Positions 24,833 through 36,927 are shown, counted from the stretch's first letter. The stretch is DNA of 64,000 bases from Bombyx mori (GCF_030269925.1 NC_085135.1:9486753-9550752), one strand, 5' to 3'. Program-made: numbers and translations. Notes: generated by a model from the sequence alone, not told the origin.

Positions 24833-25528
24833 TTATTTATTTATTTATTTTATTAGGCTCACAACACACATCACAAGCTAAAGATACATAAAAAACACAA
24901 ATAAAAAGAAACAAAATCTGGCTTGCAACATAAGATATGTGCGCACGACAAAACAAGACATATAGTGCTGAATTTGTATAACAATGTTCCTTACAATTAT
25001 AACAAAACAACACAATAACAAAAACTAATCTAACGAATAATGTAAGGGAAAAAAAATTATTTACAATATAATACATTAAACAATTACATTAACCTACCTA
25101 TTAATAAAGTGGAGGATGCCCTTGAACATTTTTCTAAACGTAACTAACCTACAAGTAAAAATATCTAACTCAGGTGACGACCTTGCCAGTTCGTTATAGG
25201 TACGACACATTCGGGTAACGGGATTATAGTAAGATATATTGTTTTTGTAAATTAGCAATGCAAACAAATTGTTTTGGTTGACCCTCCGAGCACTAAATTT
25301 AATGTTTAGTGAAATCTGAGATAACAGGTCAGGCGAATCCAACAGAGAGTGAATTATCTTATATAAGTATATCAGATCAGTGCATGTACGTCGATCTTCT
25401 AGTGACTGCATGTTATAGTTTAATAGTCTTTGCTCGTATTTAAGTTCAGAGCGGCCTGGTTGTATACGATAACTTAATAATCTTAAACACTTCATTTGCA
25501 CACGCTCAATAGTGTTATAGGTGAGATA
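24833..25528 (-). mobile_element. 5'-truncated jockey-like LINE, 3' end only
   Basis: On the minus strand it ends in (TAAA)n next to the satellite at 24833. Removing it restores the satellite phase (617 + about 158 = 775 bp). The coding part, 25094 to about 25519, gives IERVQMKCLRLLSYRI and LEDRRTCTDLIYLYKI, matching the end of jockey/CR1-type RT proteins. The 5' edge shows a 12-base tandem duplication (ataggtgagata twice, 25517-25540), a typical untidy truncation joint. A frame running into the satellite is chance. Confidence 0.78.
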
Positions 25529-26897
25529 ATAGGTGAGATAAGATCGACCGTGCATTTCTATGATCAAGTTATTGAAAATCGATGCATATCGACTGGTTAT
25601 CTCAAAAACGTATGTATCAGGAAAGTTCTGTGGCATTTATCGCTTGGATCAAAAAGTGAGATCGAATTTAAGTGAGTCAGACTAGGAAACAGTTTTCCAC
25701 AGCCAAAAACGAAACAACGTCGAAGCCGATAATAAACAAAATTGCGCATTAGAAAAAATGTGAAACTGTCTAAATTCTGATGATGGATAAAATTCCAAAC
25801 ATCAGTGAGCCTCGTAAATTCATGTTATTCATGATTGCTGAATGAACGATAAACGTACTTTCTTAGTTGTTCAATCTTCAATAAAAAATATGAGAGACAC
25901 ATTTATGACTTGTAGACGTAGTCTAGAAGAATATTGGTTTGAAGTTCCCTAAATTGCACATCAAATTAGGAAACGCAACATTAAAGCTATTGCAAGAATT
26001 TGACTACACTGAATGACTTTATGAATTGACAAAAAGAGGTAACAATGAAAGAAAATCAGCACAAAACGAAAATACGTTTTTTTTAATGCTTATTGTAAGA
26101 ATGACAACGTATGTAAGTATCTACTACCCTGCACGCAGTAAAATAGTTTAATAACATGTTTATCAATTGATTTCCTTGTCTCTATGACCGCGAACTAATA
26201 AAGTTTAGCAACAATACATCTTTGTATCAGCATAATTTGGTTTATACAATCGATCTAGTGATTTCGTGCGATCCGAGAATTATAAACGAAGTAGAAATTG
26301 CAAATAGGTGAGATAAGATCGACCGTGCATTTCTATGATCAAGTTATTGAAAATCGATGCATATCGACTGGTTATCTCAAAAACGTATGTATCAGGAAAG
26401 TTCTGTGGCATTTATCGCTTGGATCAGAAAGTGAGATCGAATTTAAGTGAGTCAGACTAGGAAACAGTTTTCCACAGCCAAAAACGAAACAACGTCGAAG
26501 CCGATAATAAACAAAATTGCGCATTAGAAAAAATGTGAAACTGTCTAAATTCTAATGATGGATAAAATTCCAAACATCAGTAAGCCTCGTAAATTCATGT
26601 TATTCATGATTGATGAATTAACGATAAGCGTACTTTCTTAGTTGTTCAGTCTTCAATCAAAAATATGAGAGACACATTTATGACTTGTAGACGTAGTCTA
26701 GAAGAATATTGGTTTGAAGTTCCCTAAATTGCACATCAAATAAGCAAACGCAACATTCAAGTTATCGCAAGAATTCGACTACACTGAATTACTTTATGAA
26801 TTGACAAAAAGAGGTAACAATGAAAGAAAATCAGCACAAAACGAAAATACGTTTTTTTTAATGCTTATTGTAAGAATGACAACGTATGTAAGTATCT
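25529..26897. repeat. 775-bp-type satellite array, block 4
   Basis: Units start at 25689 and 26464 (775 bp apart). The 775-type marker ttctgtggcatttatcgctt is present near 25627 and 26400. The block ends at gtaagtatct (26897), where a LINE fragment follows. Confidence 0.94.
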
Positions 26898-28852
26898 TAT
26901 TATATTATATATCATATCATATATTATATATATATCATATTATATATTTTAACGGGACCTGTCCCTCTTGTGGCTGCGCGTAGACCATGGGGGTTGTACC
27001 CGAGTCTACGCGTGCCTGTACAGGTCCCAGAGCAGTGATGCAGGTTCAGCTCTGATAGAGCATGTGCAAGAGGGAACTAACCGCGTGCTTGAGCAGTACT
27101 CATCTGCGGAGGTGGTGGTTCTTGGAGACTTTAACGCTCACCACCAATTGTGGCTGGGGTCCAGAACCACTGACCTCCCGGGTCGGGCTGCCTACGATTT
27201 CGCCCTGGCCTACGGCCTCTCCCAGCTGGTGACACAGCCCACCCGTGTCCCAGATATTGAGGGGCACGAGCCTTCTCTGTTGGACCTTCTGCTGACTACC
27301 GATCCAGCCGGATACAGTGTGGTGGTCGACGCTCCGCTTGGATCGTCTGATCACTGCCTTATCCGTGCTGCCACACCACTTTCTCGTCCTAGTCGTGGAA
27401 CGACGACCAGGTATCGAAGAGTTTGGCAGTATTTGTCAGCAGATTGGGATGGATTGCGTGAATTTTACGCATCCTACCCATGGGAGCGGTTCTGCTTTTC
27501 CTCTGCTGATCCTGACGTCTGTGCGGACCGTCTTAAAGACGTGGTGCTCCAGGGGATGGAATTGTTTATTCCCTCCTCTGAAGTGCCCGTTGGGGGTCGC
27601 AGCAGACCCTGGTATAACAATGCCAGCAGGGATGCTGCACACCTCAAGCGGTCCGCATACGTGGCATGGGATAATGCCAGGAGACGTCAGGACCCTAACA
27701 TCTCAGAGGAAAGGCGGAAATATAACGCCGCTTCCAGGTCCTACAAGAAGGTTATTGCCAAGGCGAAGTCGGAGCACGTTGCTAGAGTTGGCGAGCGACT
27801 AAAGAGCTATCCCTCTGGGAGCCGTGCTTTTTGGTCGCTCGCCAAAGCCGCAGAAGGAAACTTTTGCAGGTCTAGTCTCCCACCACTGCGAAAGTCCGAT
27901 GACAGTCTGGCCCATAGTGCGAAAGAGAAGGCTGACCTTCTGGTCAAACTCTTCGCCTCGAACTCGACCGTGGACGACGGGGGTGCCACACCACCGAACA
28001 TCCCCCGGTGTGATAGTTCCCTGCCGGAGATCTGCTTTACACAGTGTGCAGTCAGGCGGGAACTCCAACTCCTGGACGTCCATAAGTCGAGTGGGCCAGA
28101 CGGCATCCCCGCAGTGGTTCTGAAAACGTGCGCCCCTGAGCTGACGCCTGCGCTAACGCGTCTGTATCGCCTCTCTTATTGCGCTAACAGGGTTCCGTCT
28201 TCATGGAAAACCGCCCACGTCCACCCTATCCCCAAGAAGGGTGACCGGTCGGACCCATCGAGCTATAGGCCTATCGCGATAACTTCCTTGCTTTCCAAGG
28301 TGATGGAGCGAATAATAAATATACAACTCCTGAAGTATCTTGAAGATCGCCAGCTGATCAGTGACCGACAGTACGGTTTCCGTCATGGTCGCTCAGCTGG
28401 CGATCTTCTCGTATACCTTACTCACAGGTGGGCTGAAGCCTTGGAGAGCAAGGGCGAGGCTCTTGCTGTGAGCCTTGATATCGCGAAGGCCTTCGACAGG
28501 ATCTGGCATAGGGCACTTCTGTCGAAGCTACCATCTTACGGAATCCCCAAGGGTCTCTGCAAGTGGATCGCTAGCTTTTTGGATGGACGGAGCATCACGG
28601 TCGTTGTAGACGGCGATTGCTCTGATACCATGACCATTAACGCTGGCGTTCCACAAGGTTCGGTGCTCTCCCCCACGCTTTTCATCCTGTATATCAATGA
28701 CATGCTGTCTATTGATGGCATGCATTGCTATGCGGATGACAGCACGGGGGATGCGCGATATATCGGCCATCAGAGTCTCTCTCGGAGCGTGGTGCAGAAG
28801 AGACGATCAAAACTTGTGTCTGAAGTGGAGAACTCTCTGGGGCGAGTCTCCA
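26898..28852 (+). mobile_element. LINE fragment lacking both ends, inside the satellite
   Basis: After a 53-base TA-only stretch, the sequence becomes a GC-richer LINE (aacgggacctgtccc at 26951) and stops within the RT. The satellite unit is cut at 26897 and continues at 28914 (434 + 328 = 762 bp). The 60 bp before the break (26838-26897) are repeated after it (28853-28913) with one substitution and one extra T. This looks like an insertion with a 60-bp target duplication, yet the 3' end of the LINE is missing, which is not how LINEs usually end. Confidence 0.8.
26968..28852 (+). pseudogene. LINE ORF2 fragment: endonuclease end and RT (jockey/CR1 group)
   Basis: An open frame starting inside the endonuclease (VVLGDFNAHHQLWLGS, then GSSDHCLI) and continuing through the linker to the RT: SSGPDGIPAVVLK, SYRPIAITSLLSKVMER, VSLDIAKAFDRIWH, VPQGSVLSPTLFILY and CYADDSTGD. 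It stops being LINE at VENSLGRVS, soon after the catalytic YADD, and runs into satellite sequence, adding about 26 meaningless codons (stop at 28932). The first part of the endonuclease and the RT thumb and tail are missing, so no activity is expected. Confidence 0.88.
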
Positions 28853-29271
28853 AAAACGAAAATACGTTTTTTTTTAATGCTTATTGTAAGAATGACAATG
28901 TATGTAAGTATCTACTACCCTGCACGCAGTAAAATAGTTTAATAACATGTTTATCAATTGATTTCCTTGTCTGTATGACCGCGAACTAATAAAGTTTAGC
29001 AACAATGCATCTTTGTATCAGCATCATTTAGTCTATACAATCGATCTAGTGATTTCGTGCGATCCGAGAATTATAAACGAAGTAGAAGTTGCAAATAGGT
29101 GAGATAAGATCGACCGTGCATTTCTATGATCAAGTTATTGAAAATCGATGCATATCGACTGGTTATCTCAAAAACGTGTGTATTAGAAAAGTTCGGTGGC
29201 ATGAGAAAGTGAGATCGAATTTAAGTGAGTCAGACTAGAAAACAGTTTTCCACAGCCAAAAACGAAACAAC
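28853..29271. repeat. 762-bp satellite array, block 5 (right edge)
   Basis: Contains the 60-bp duplicate (28853-28913), the rest of the interrupted unit, and a new unit start at 29242. The array ends for good in aacgaaacaac at 29271. Removing all inserts leaves about 14.9 kb of satellite, 19-20 units. Confidence 0.93.
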
Positions 29272-29630
29272 ACATTCAAGTCTTTAAATTGTGCCCGATG
29301 TAATTTATCGGTAAGTGTTTGATTATACATAATATGTTTGTTCTGTAATGTGTCATGAACTTCTTTTGTATAATTCATGCTTTATAGGGTTCTAATAGTC
29401 CCGTAATTCGTGACTTTATATGTTGGAATACGCTCCGTGGTACGTAACGTCCCGGAATTGTCTCAAGATCTGAGTACTATACTGACTGACGCGAGGGAAC
29501 TGGTATAACATCAATCCAGGATCCTATCTTCCGAATCTCCGTATTCTACACAAAAAGTGACGTATAAATTTGTAATATATTGTTTCATCGCAGAACTTGT
29601 AATTACCCTCCATTAATTTTATAACCCTTA
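29272..29630. other. Unassigned sequence at the right edge of the array
   Basis: About 360 bp without repeats or ORFs that I recognise. It holds a splice-donor-like atttatcggtaagtg at about 29308 and ends before a run of G that opens the next LINE. No gene is called. Confidence 0.3.
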
Positions 29631-31971
29631 AGGGGGGGGGGGGGGTAGCAGTAGAGAGGTCTAGCCTGATGTAAGCTACACTTTGTCCGATACCTGCACA
29701 CAGGCGGTCTCGGGGGTGTGAGTACACACCGTGGTCGTTCTTGCGCTGCGAGTTTGGGGCGACAGCGTGGGTTCGGCAGCACCCGAGATGACAAAGCAGC
29801 CCTGTTTAGGGAGGCACTGCTTTCCCCCGCTCAGCCGGGGAGGGGGCTAGAAAAGGTGCCCTAAAAATTGCTCGTCCCATTTGATAAGTGGTAGTAACCG
29901 CGGCTGCCACTGCATCAGTCAAATCGTGGTCGACGTTGCAAAAGAAATATTATAAAAACATCTATCATGACATTTGGGGCGTGGAACGTGAGAACGCTTC
30001 TTGATCGAGATGGCAACGCCTGCCCTGAACGCAAGACCGCCATAGTAGCTCGGGAACTTCATCGCTACCACGTAGATGTGGCTGCTCTCAGCGAAACACA
30101 TCTTGCCGATGAAGGAGAGCTGGTGGAAGTAGGTGCTGGTTATATTTTCTTCTGGAAAGGTACCGCTGCCTCTGAAACGCGACATTCAGGTGTAGGATTT
30201 GCCATCAAGAATCACTTAGTAAAGCGATTAGAGGAGTACCCTGTACATATCTCGGACCGCATTACCACACTGCGAGTTCACCTGGATAAAGACAATTACC
30301 TTAATGTCATCAGTGTATATCCTCCAACGCTTGACAAGTCTGATGACATTAAGGACAAATTCTATGGGGAAGTGACTCTTTGCCTTGACAGCATAAACGC
30401 CAGAGAGCAGGTACTATTGCTGGGCGACTTCAATGCCAGGGTCGGTCGGGACTATGAGGCTTGGCCTGGAGTTCTGGGTAGACACGGAGTCGGCAACATT
30501 AACAGCAATGGTCAGTTGCTGCTCAGTCTTTGTGCTCAATACGGTCTAGCAATTACGAACACTATGTTTAGACTTGCCGCTAAGTACAAGACAACATGGA
30601 TGCAACCAAGATCCAAGCACTGGCATTTGATCGACTATGCTATCGTAAGGCAAAGAGATTTCAGCCAAGTGCAGATCACCCGTGTTATGCGTGGTGCACA
30701 CTGCTGGTCTGACCACCGACTTATTGTCACTAAGCTACGACTCCGCCTCCGCCGCCCGCGTAGATCTCCTATGAAAAAGCTTGCGTCTTTGGACATAGAC
30801 AAGCTAAGAGATCCTGAGGTGAGGAAGAACTATGCTGAAGTTTTGTCTAAGAAGCTGTTGCCAGTTAATGAGACAGGTGATGTTGATGCTGACTGGGGAG
30901 CTTTATCATCTCATATCATGGATACCGCTTCAATTGCACTGGGTAGGAAATGCCGTCGTAATGAAGACTGGTTTGATGGAAATGATGAAGTTTTGCGGGC
31001 GGCACTCGACAAACACCGTGATCTCTTGCGACAGCACAGAAGGCGTAAAGGAAGCGTTGCGGCGGTCAAAGCTAGTGACCTCGAATTGCGCAAGCTATCT
31101 CGACAAATAAAAGACAAGTGGTTGCAGGACAAAGCTATTCATATGCAATGGCTCACTGACACAAACCAGCTCGGTGAGTTTTATAGCGAGGTGCGCAAGC
31201 TGATGGGTACATGCATGCAAAGGTTCCTTTAAGGGCTCTAGATAGTAGGCACCTCTTAACATGCAAGGAGGATGTACTAAGGCGCTGGGCAGAGCACTTC
31301 AATGCCCTGCTGAATGTGGATCGATCAGCAGATCTGCAAAGCATCGCTTTAATGCCTCAACTCCCTCTTGCCCTTGAGCTGGACGAGCCCCTATTGCGTG
31401 ACGAGGTTGTTACTGCCATCAGACAGAAAAAAATAAAAGGGCAGCTGGCGCTGACCTTTTGCCAGGAGAGGTGATCAAGTACGGTGGAGTGGATTTGCAC
31501 ACGTTGGTTTGGGAACTGTTTGTTCGTATGTGGGAGGAAGAGCGCGTTCCGGATAGCTTTAAAGTATCGCGCATAACTGCTCTCTATAAGAACAGGGGCG
31601 ACCGATCTGACTGCGACTCCTACCGCGGTATTTCGCTCCTATCGGCCCCGGGAAAGGTCTTTGCTAGGGTACTCTTAAACCGCCTAAAGGACTTATCTGA
31701 AAAGATCCTGCCCGAAACTCAGTTTGACTTCCGATCGGATCGAGGCACATGCGAAGCGATCTTCTCTGTGCGTCAACTACAAGAAAAGAGCAGAGAACAG
31801 GGTCGTCAGCTGTACCTCTGTTTTGTTGACCTGGAGAAGGCTTTTGACAGCGTGCCTCGCGAAGCCTTGTGGCTGGTGTTACGGAAACTCGGATGCACGG
31901 AAAATTTTGTGGCGCTTCTTAGACTCCTGCATGACGACATGCAATGCTGCGTCACTGTAGATGGTGAACAG
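29631..31971 (+). mobile_element. RTE-type LINE 1, truncated by another insertion
   Basis: Begins with a G run (29629-29645) and a GC-rich leader, followed by endonuclease and RT frames in plus orientation. It stops in the middle of the RT at gatggtgaacag (31971), where a minus-strand LINE starts. The missing half of the RT is not found after that LINE. Confidence 0.75.
29967..31971 (+). pseudogene. RTE-type endonuclease-RT protein, broken
   Basis: The ATG at 29967 gives MTFGAWNVRTLLDRDG, the start of an AP-type endonuclease (SETHLADEGE, LLGDFNARVGRD, CWSDHRLIVTKL). The frame ends at 31230. The downstream part is split over two other frames (31211-31474, then from about 31459), so there are two frameshifts. 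RT motifs seen are RGISLLSAPGKVFARVLLNRL and LCFVDLEKAFDSVPREAL; the catalytic YADD part is lost. The protein family nicks DNA and copies LINE RNA. Confidence 0.82.
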
Positions 31972-32751
31972 TAAATATACTACAATTTAATATACGTATG
32001 TATAAAATAATAAAATACATACATACACATAATTACACACACTATAATATACATGTAAAGCAATAATATATAAATACACATGAAAATACACAATTTAGTA
32101 TTATAATTAAGAATGGCTAAAAAAATAATAATAATAATAATTGAAAAATAAAATAAATTAGTTTGGAGATGATTCTTCCAGTTTTTTGTGGATGTATTCG
32201 CGAACTTTGAGTTTAAAAGTAAAGCGATTGCTGGTCATCCTGATTTTTTTGGGAAGCGAATTCCATAATATTATGGACTGTACAATAAAAGAAGAATGTA
32301 AAAAATCTGAGCGATGGATAGGACATTGTAAGAGACGATTATGTGAGGAACGTAGACTTCTCTCATGGCTTGCGTTCAAGTTTCTAAAATGCGATTTTAA
32401 GTAAGAGGGTGAGGAGGCAGAGTCCTAAAGAGAAAATTAGGCAGTCAGCGCTCTTTCCTCTCTACGCTGACGGATCGGTAACCATTTCCGACGAGTTCGA
32501 TGCGCGGACACTTGATCATATTTTCTAATATTAAAAACGAATCGAATGCAATTATTGAGAAGGCGGTCTAGTTTGTTGAGAAGATCTGCATTCAGGTCAT
32601 AGTAGCACCCATCACCGTAGTCGACCATAGGGAAAATTAAAGTCTGCACGAGCATGGCCTTTACATTCGATGGTAGCATATTTTTTTGCCGATAGAGAGA
32701 TCGCAAGGACCTGATGACTTTTTGACTAATGGATGTTATTTGCCATATATA
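31972..32751 (-). pseudogene. Jockey/CR1-like LINE, 3' part (RT end and 3' UTR)
   Basis: Minus strand. Coding parts at about 32751-32437 (ITSISQKVIRSLRSLY, VQTLIFPMVDYGDGCYYD, LDRLLNNCIRFVFNIRKYD) and 32379-32158 (SFIVQSIILWNSLPKKIR) match the end of jockey/CR1-group RT proteins and lie in different frames. The 3' UTR (32157-31972) is very AT-rich with (ATAC)n and (ATT)n runs. The upstream half lies at 35961-36647, separated by an RTE insertion. Confidence 0.75.
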
Positions 32752-35700
32752 AACTCCGCCATTGCCGGTCCCAAGCCCGGATGCAAAAGGAGGAGGGTTA
32801 GTCCAGAGAGTATTGACCGTAAAACCAATGTGAGCTAACACGCGCAGTAAGGCTACCAGGAGCCGTGAACCATTTGTTCAGAAAGTCTGGCTCTATGGGC
32901 ACGGACACAATGATGGCAGCCCCATCACCGTGATCGGGACTCTGTGGGCTAAACACCTGCAAGTTCTTAAATTTAAATAGTTTATGAAACCCAAAGCAAG
33001 TAATAACCGGAACCCTTTAACAACGACTTTTGGCGCGAAATTACGGACACGAATTGGGTGTTGGAATGTAAGGACCATGACTCGACTTGAACGGCTACCC
33101 CAAGTGGCTAAAGTCATGAAAGAATACAACATTCACATTCTTGGATTGAGTGAGACGAGATGGAACGGTTTTGGAGAAACGCAATGTGATTTTGGATACT
33201 CGTTATTGTACAGTGGTAAGGAAGAGGATGCGACCCGAGAGTATTGCGTGGGTTTGCTGCTAAGCCGCAGCGCTAAAAGTAGCTTACTCTCTTGGAAGCC
33301 AGTCTCGGAACGAATAATATGCGCCAGATTTTCGACACGAGTACGGAAGGTGACGGTGATACAATGCTACGCTCCCACTAACTCTGCTTCGACCGATGTA
33401 AAGTCACAATTCTACGAACAGCTGGGGCATACACTCAAAGGCATCAAGAAACAAGATATCGTGATTCTCATGGGCGACATAAATGCGAAGATGGGAAATG
33501 ACAATGTAGACCGCGAATATTACATGGGACAATATGGGGCAACCGGAACTATTAACGAAAACGGAGAACTTTTCGGTGATCATGGTCTAGTTATTGGAGG
33601 TACCCTATTTAAGCATAAGGAATGTCATAAAGTTACTTGGATATCACCGGACGGAAAGACAAAGAACCAAATCGATCACGTAGCTATCAGTAAGACATGG
33701 CGCTCTTCTCTTCTTGATGTGCGAAATAAGCGTGGCGCAGACATTGACAGTGATCACCATCTGGTGGTAGCGGAAGTTCGTCTTAAAATAGCAGTTCCCC
33801 ACAGAAAGCCAGATAAAGCAGCTAGAAAATTTAATATCCGAAAACTGGAAGATAGCAATTGCCGAGAGAAGTTCAGCTTATCTCTCAAAAATAGTTTCGA
33901 GCTGCTTAAGGAAATAGAGGATGAGCAGATGGACGAGACGTGGGACCGCATACGTGGTGCTTATAATAAAGCTGCTAAGGAAGTATTGGGGTATACCAAT
34001 ACAAAGCAAGAACCTTGGATGTCAGCAGAGCTTTGGGCAGCCATTGAGAAGAGGCAACTTTTGAACACTCAGATTTTAGGCTCCCCTTCAGATGCTATGT
34101 TGCGTCGGGAATACTCATCCATGCGATTAGTAATTAGAAAGCTGGCTAGGAGAGATCAGCGAAATGCAATCGATGAGCTAGCAGACCGAGCAAAATTGGC
34201 AGCCAAGAGGTAAGATATGAAAGAGCTTTACGATGTCACCAAGCGGATAATAAACAAAAAACATCATCCACGGAAAAAACCACTGAAAGACTACTCGGGT
34301 CAGCTACTATGTACCATGGAAGAGCACCTCGTGCGATGGACGGAACACTTTACTAAGTTGCTGTCCAAATGTCAGTCCCAACCCACAGACGGAATATCAG
34401 TACCCGACTTGCCTTTGGATATACCTATTGCACCGCCCACCTTTAATGAAATAGTAAAGGCAATTAAATAGCTGAAACCAGGTAAGGCCCCCGGTATTGA
34501 CAATATCAATGCCGAAATGCTGAAGGCTGATGCACCGAGATCTGCAAGCTTGCTATATCTGCTCATCGTAAGGATTTGGGAGACTGAGCAAATACCGTCT
34601 CAATGGAAGCAGGGACTACTCGTGAAAGTTCCGAAGAAGGGCGATTTGTCTTCTTGTGACAACTGGAGTGGCATTACACTTCTTCCTTGCGCAGCAAAGG
34701 TCTTGGCTAGATTACTTCTAAACCGGATGTCCAAAAAGATCACTGGAACTCTTCGGGAGGAGCAAGCAGGTTTCTTACCGGGCCGATCATGCACAGACCA
34801 TACAAACACTCTTCGCATCCTCATAGAACAAAGTGTTGAATGGCAGACTGAAATGATTCTTACGTTTGTAGACTTTGAGAAAGCGTTTGACACTGTACAG
34901 CGAAGCAAAATGTGGGCCTGCTTAAAACAAAGAGGTATACCAAATAAAATCATTGGTATAATCCAGGCCTTATACAGAGGTAGTACATGTAGAGTCGTGC
35001 ATGACCAAGTCCTGGGAGCCCCTATTGAGATGACAGCGGGTGTTAAGCAGGGCTGTCTCCTGTCTCCGTTACTATTCATTATGTTACTGGATGACATAAT
35101 GCGGGAAGTGGTGACGACACCTCGGGGCATTGAATGGAGCGAAAATATCTTGGAAGACCTTGACTATGCAGATGACATAGTGTTGATGACGCCGACTTTG
35201 GATCAAATGCAAGCAAAACTTGAAGACCTCCGTATATCTGCGGAGAAAAGAGGCTTGCGTATCAATACCAACAAAACTGTCGACATGCGAGTAATGTCAA
35301 AAAACACTACTCCCCTAAAGCTCCAAGACTGTGTGTTGAAGTCAGCACAGAAGTTTACATATCTGGGGAGTTCCATATCAAATCAGGGTGGTTCGGACGA
35401 AGATATAGAGATACGAATTAGGAAAGCCAGGGGTGCTTTCGCGCAGTTGAAACCAGTCTGGGAGTCAAGTGTCATGACTCGTCGGATCAAGCTGACCCTG
35501 TTCGACTCCATTGTCAAGAGTGTTCTCCTGTTCGGATGTGAGACCTGGAGAGTGACCAAGACACTCACGAACCGACTGCAGGTATTTGTAAATAAGTGCT
35601 TGAGGTCGATACTCTGCATATTCTGGCCAGTCACTATCTCTAATAAAGACCTTTGGACTAAATGCGACCAAAATCCCATCACGCAAGACATTGCTCATCG

Positions 35701-35960
35701 GAAATGGCGTTGGATAGGACACACTCTACGGTGCAGCGGAGTCAACGCAGCATCAATCGCGTTTGAGTGGCAACCGCTTGGCAGGAGAAGACCTGGTCGC
35801 CCTGTACACACTTGGCGACGCACCGTAGAGAGTGAGATGAGGACTGTCAACGTGACCTGGAGTGATGTCAAAGAGCAAGCGCAAGACAGAGTAAAGGGGA
35901 GACAACTTGTGAGGGCCCTATGTACCAGCGGGGTACCCTAGGACTACAATACATACAAGT
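32752..35960 (+). mobile_element. RTE-type LINE 2, almost complete
   Basis: Plus-strand element inserted in a minus-strand jockey/CR1-like LINE. Its leader begins near actccgccattgccggtccc and its 3' end is near ctaggactacaatacatac. One long frame (32984-35941) carries endonuclease and RT. Exact ends and target duplication could not be fixed because the host LINE is worn. Confidence 0.8.
32984..35941 (+). pseudogene. RTE-type endonuclease-RT protein with two in-frame stops
   Basis: 986 codons in one frame, broken only by TAA at 34211-34213 and TAG at 34469-34471. The endonuclease opens with RIGCWNVRTMTRLERL and has LGLSETRWNG, ILMGDINAKMGND and DSDHHLVVAEV. The RT follows, with LKPGKAPGIDN just after the TAG, then ITLLPCAAKVLARLLLNRM, TFVDFEKAFDTV, VKQGCLLSPLLFIMLLDD and LDYADDIVLM. 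The tail has YLGSSISNQGG and RKWRWIGHTLR, typical of RTE proteins. Without the two stops the enzyme looks complete. The TAG stands where related proteins usually have Q (CAG to TAG); that is family knowledge, not alignment. Confidence 0.88.
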
Positions 35961-36647
35961 GTAGTGTCAATGTGTAATTCAAGATTTTTGACGTCTTGGC
36001 TAAAGGGGATGATTATATCATTGAAAACAACAATTACTGATTTTACTCATATTTCGATGGCTATCAACAATTATCGCTTAGCATTTGGTAGGATTCACCG
36101 CCAGACCAAACCTATCGGACCAATTTTTGATTGATTTTAAATCATGGTTTAATTTGGTAATAATGTCCGATACGTGATCAACATCGGTTTGTGCATTCAG
36201 TTGTAGATCATCGGCGTAAAGATGAAATGCACACCGTAGCTCAGGGGTGAGAAAATTTATAAAAATTGAAAACAAGAGAGCAGAGAGGACACCGCCTTGT
36301 GGGACCCCAGATTCAAGATTACACCAGTTTGATGAGAATTAGTCATTACGAACAGATTGCTGACGCCCCTTAACCCATCCAGGAAGAGAACCAATCCAAC
36401 GCCCCTTTTGAGACGTTGAGATGGGAGAGGATGGAAAGAAGGATATCGGACAAACGGTGTTAAACGCGTTTGAGAAATCAACCAAAACTAGTATAGTGAT
36501 TTTGGATTTTTCCAAACCCACCCTGATATCACTTGTCACTTTCAGAAGCGCGGAAATGATACTGTGGCCTGGTCTAAGCCCAGATTGAAAAGGGCTAGTG
36601 AGGGAATTATTAAATATATATCGAGAAAGCTGCTTGTAGGCTCACAC
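35961..36647 (-). pseudogene. Jockey/CR1-like LINE, upstream RT part
   Basis: Minus-strand continuation of the LINE at 31972-32751. It runs through LSRYIFNNSLTSPFQSGLRP, VLVDFSNAFNTV (RT motif A), a shifted stretch, then AFHLYADDLQLN (catalytic YADD) and FGLAVNPTKC, and breaks at about 35961 where the RTE entered. Several stops and shifts. The 5' part of the LINE is missing at 36647, beside the outer gypsy. Confidence 0.75.
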
Positions 36648-36868
36648 ACACATGCTTAATAACGTACGTGGCGTGTTACCTGGCTACGTAATGCAAGGTG
36701 TCATCTTCACCATTCCATGCTTGTGGGAAAAATATATTGGGACGACAGTCCAGTTGTAACGGTCATACAGCGAACACAGTTCCACTTAGATAGCTATAAT
36801 AAAACTGTATGTACCTATTGTATTTTCCGTAAATATATAAGTTGTGAGTTAGTAACCTCATCCTAAGC

Positions 36869-36880
36869 TGGTGACCCTGA
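36869..36880 (+). other. Primer-binding site of the outer gypsy
   Basis: tggtgaccctga follows the probable 5' LTR. TGGTGACCC matches the complement of the tRNA-Trp 3' end, the primer known for the CsRn1/Kabuki group. The LTR border itself is uncertain because its 3' partner is absent. Confidence 0.6.
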
Positions 36881-36927
36881 CTGAAGACTCAAGAATTCGT
36901 GAGTGTCAACTTCGTGCATAAGTTAGA

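Noticed and set aside
28853..28932. Real fusion protein of LINE and satellite
   Set aside because: The satellite part adds a few codons by chance and no other unit encodes them.
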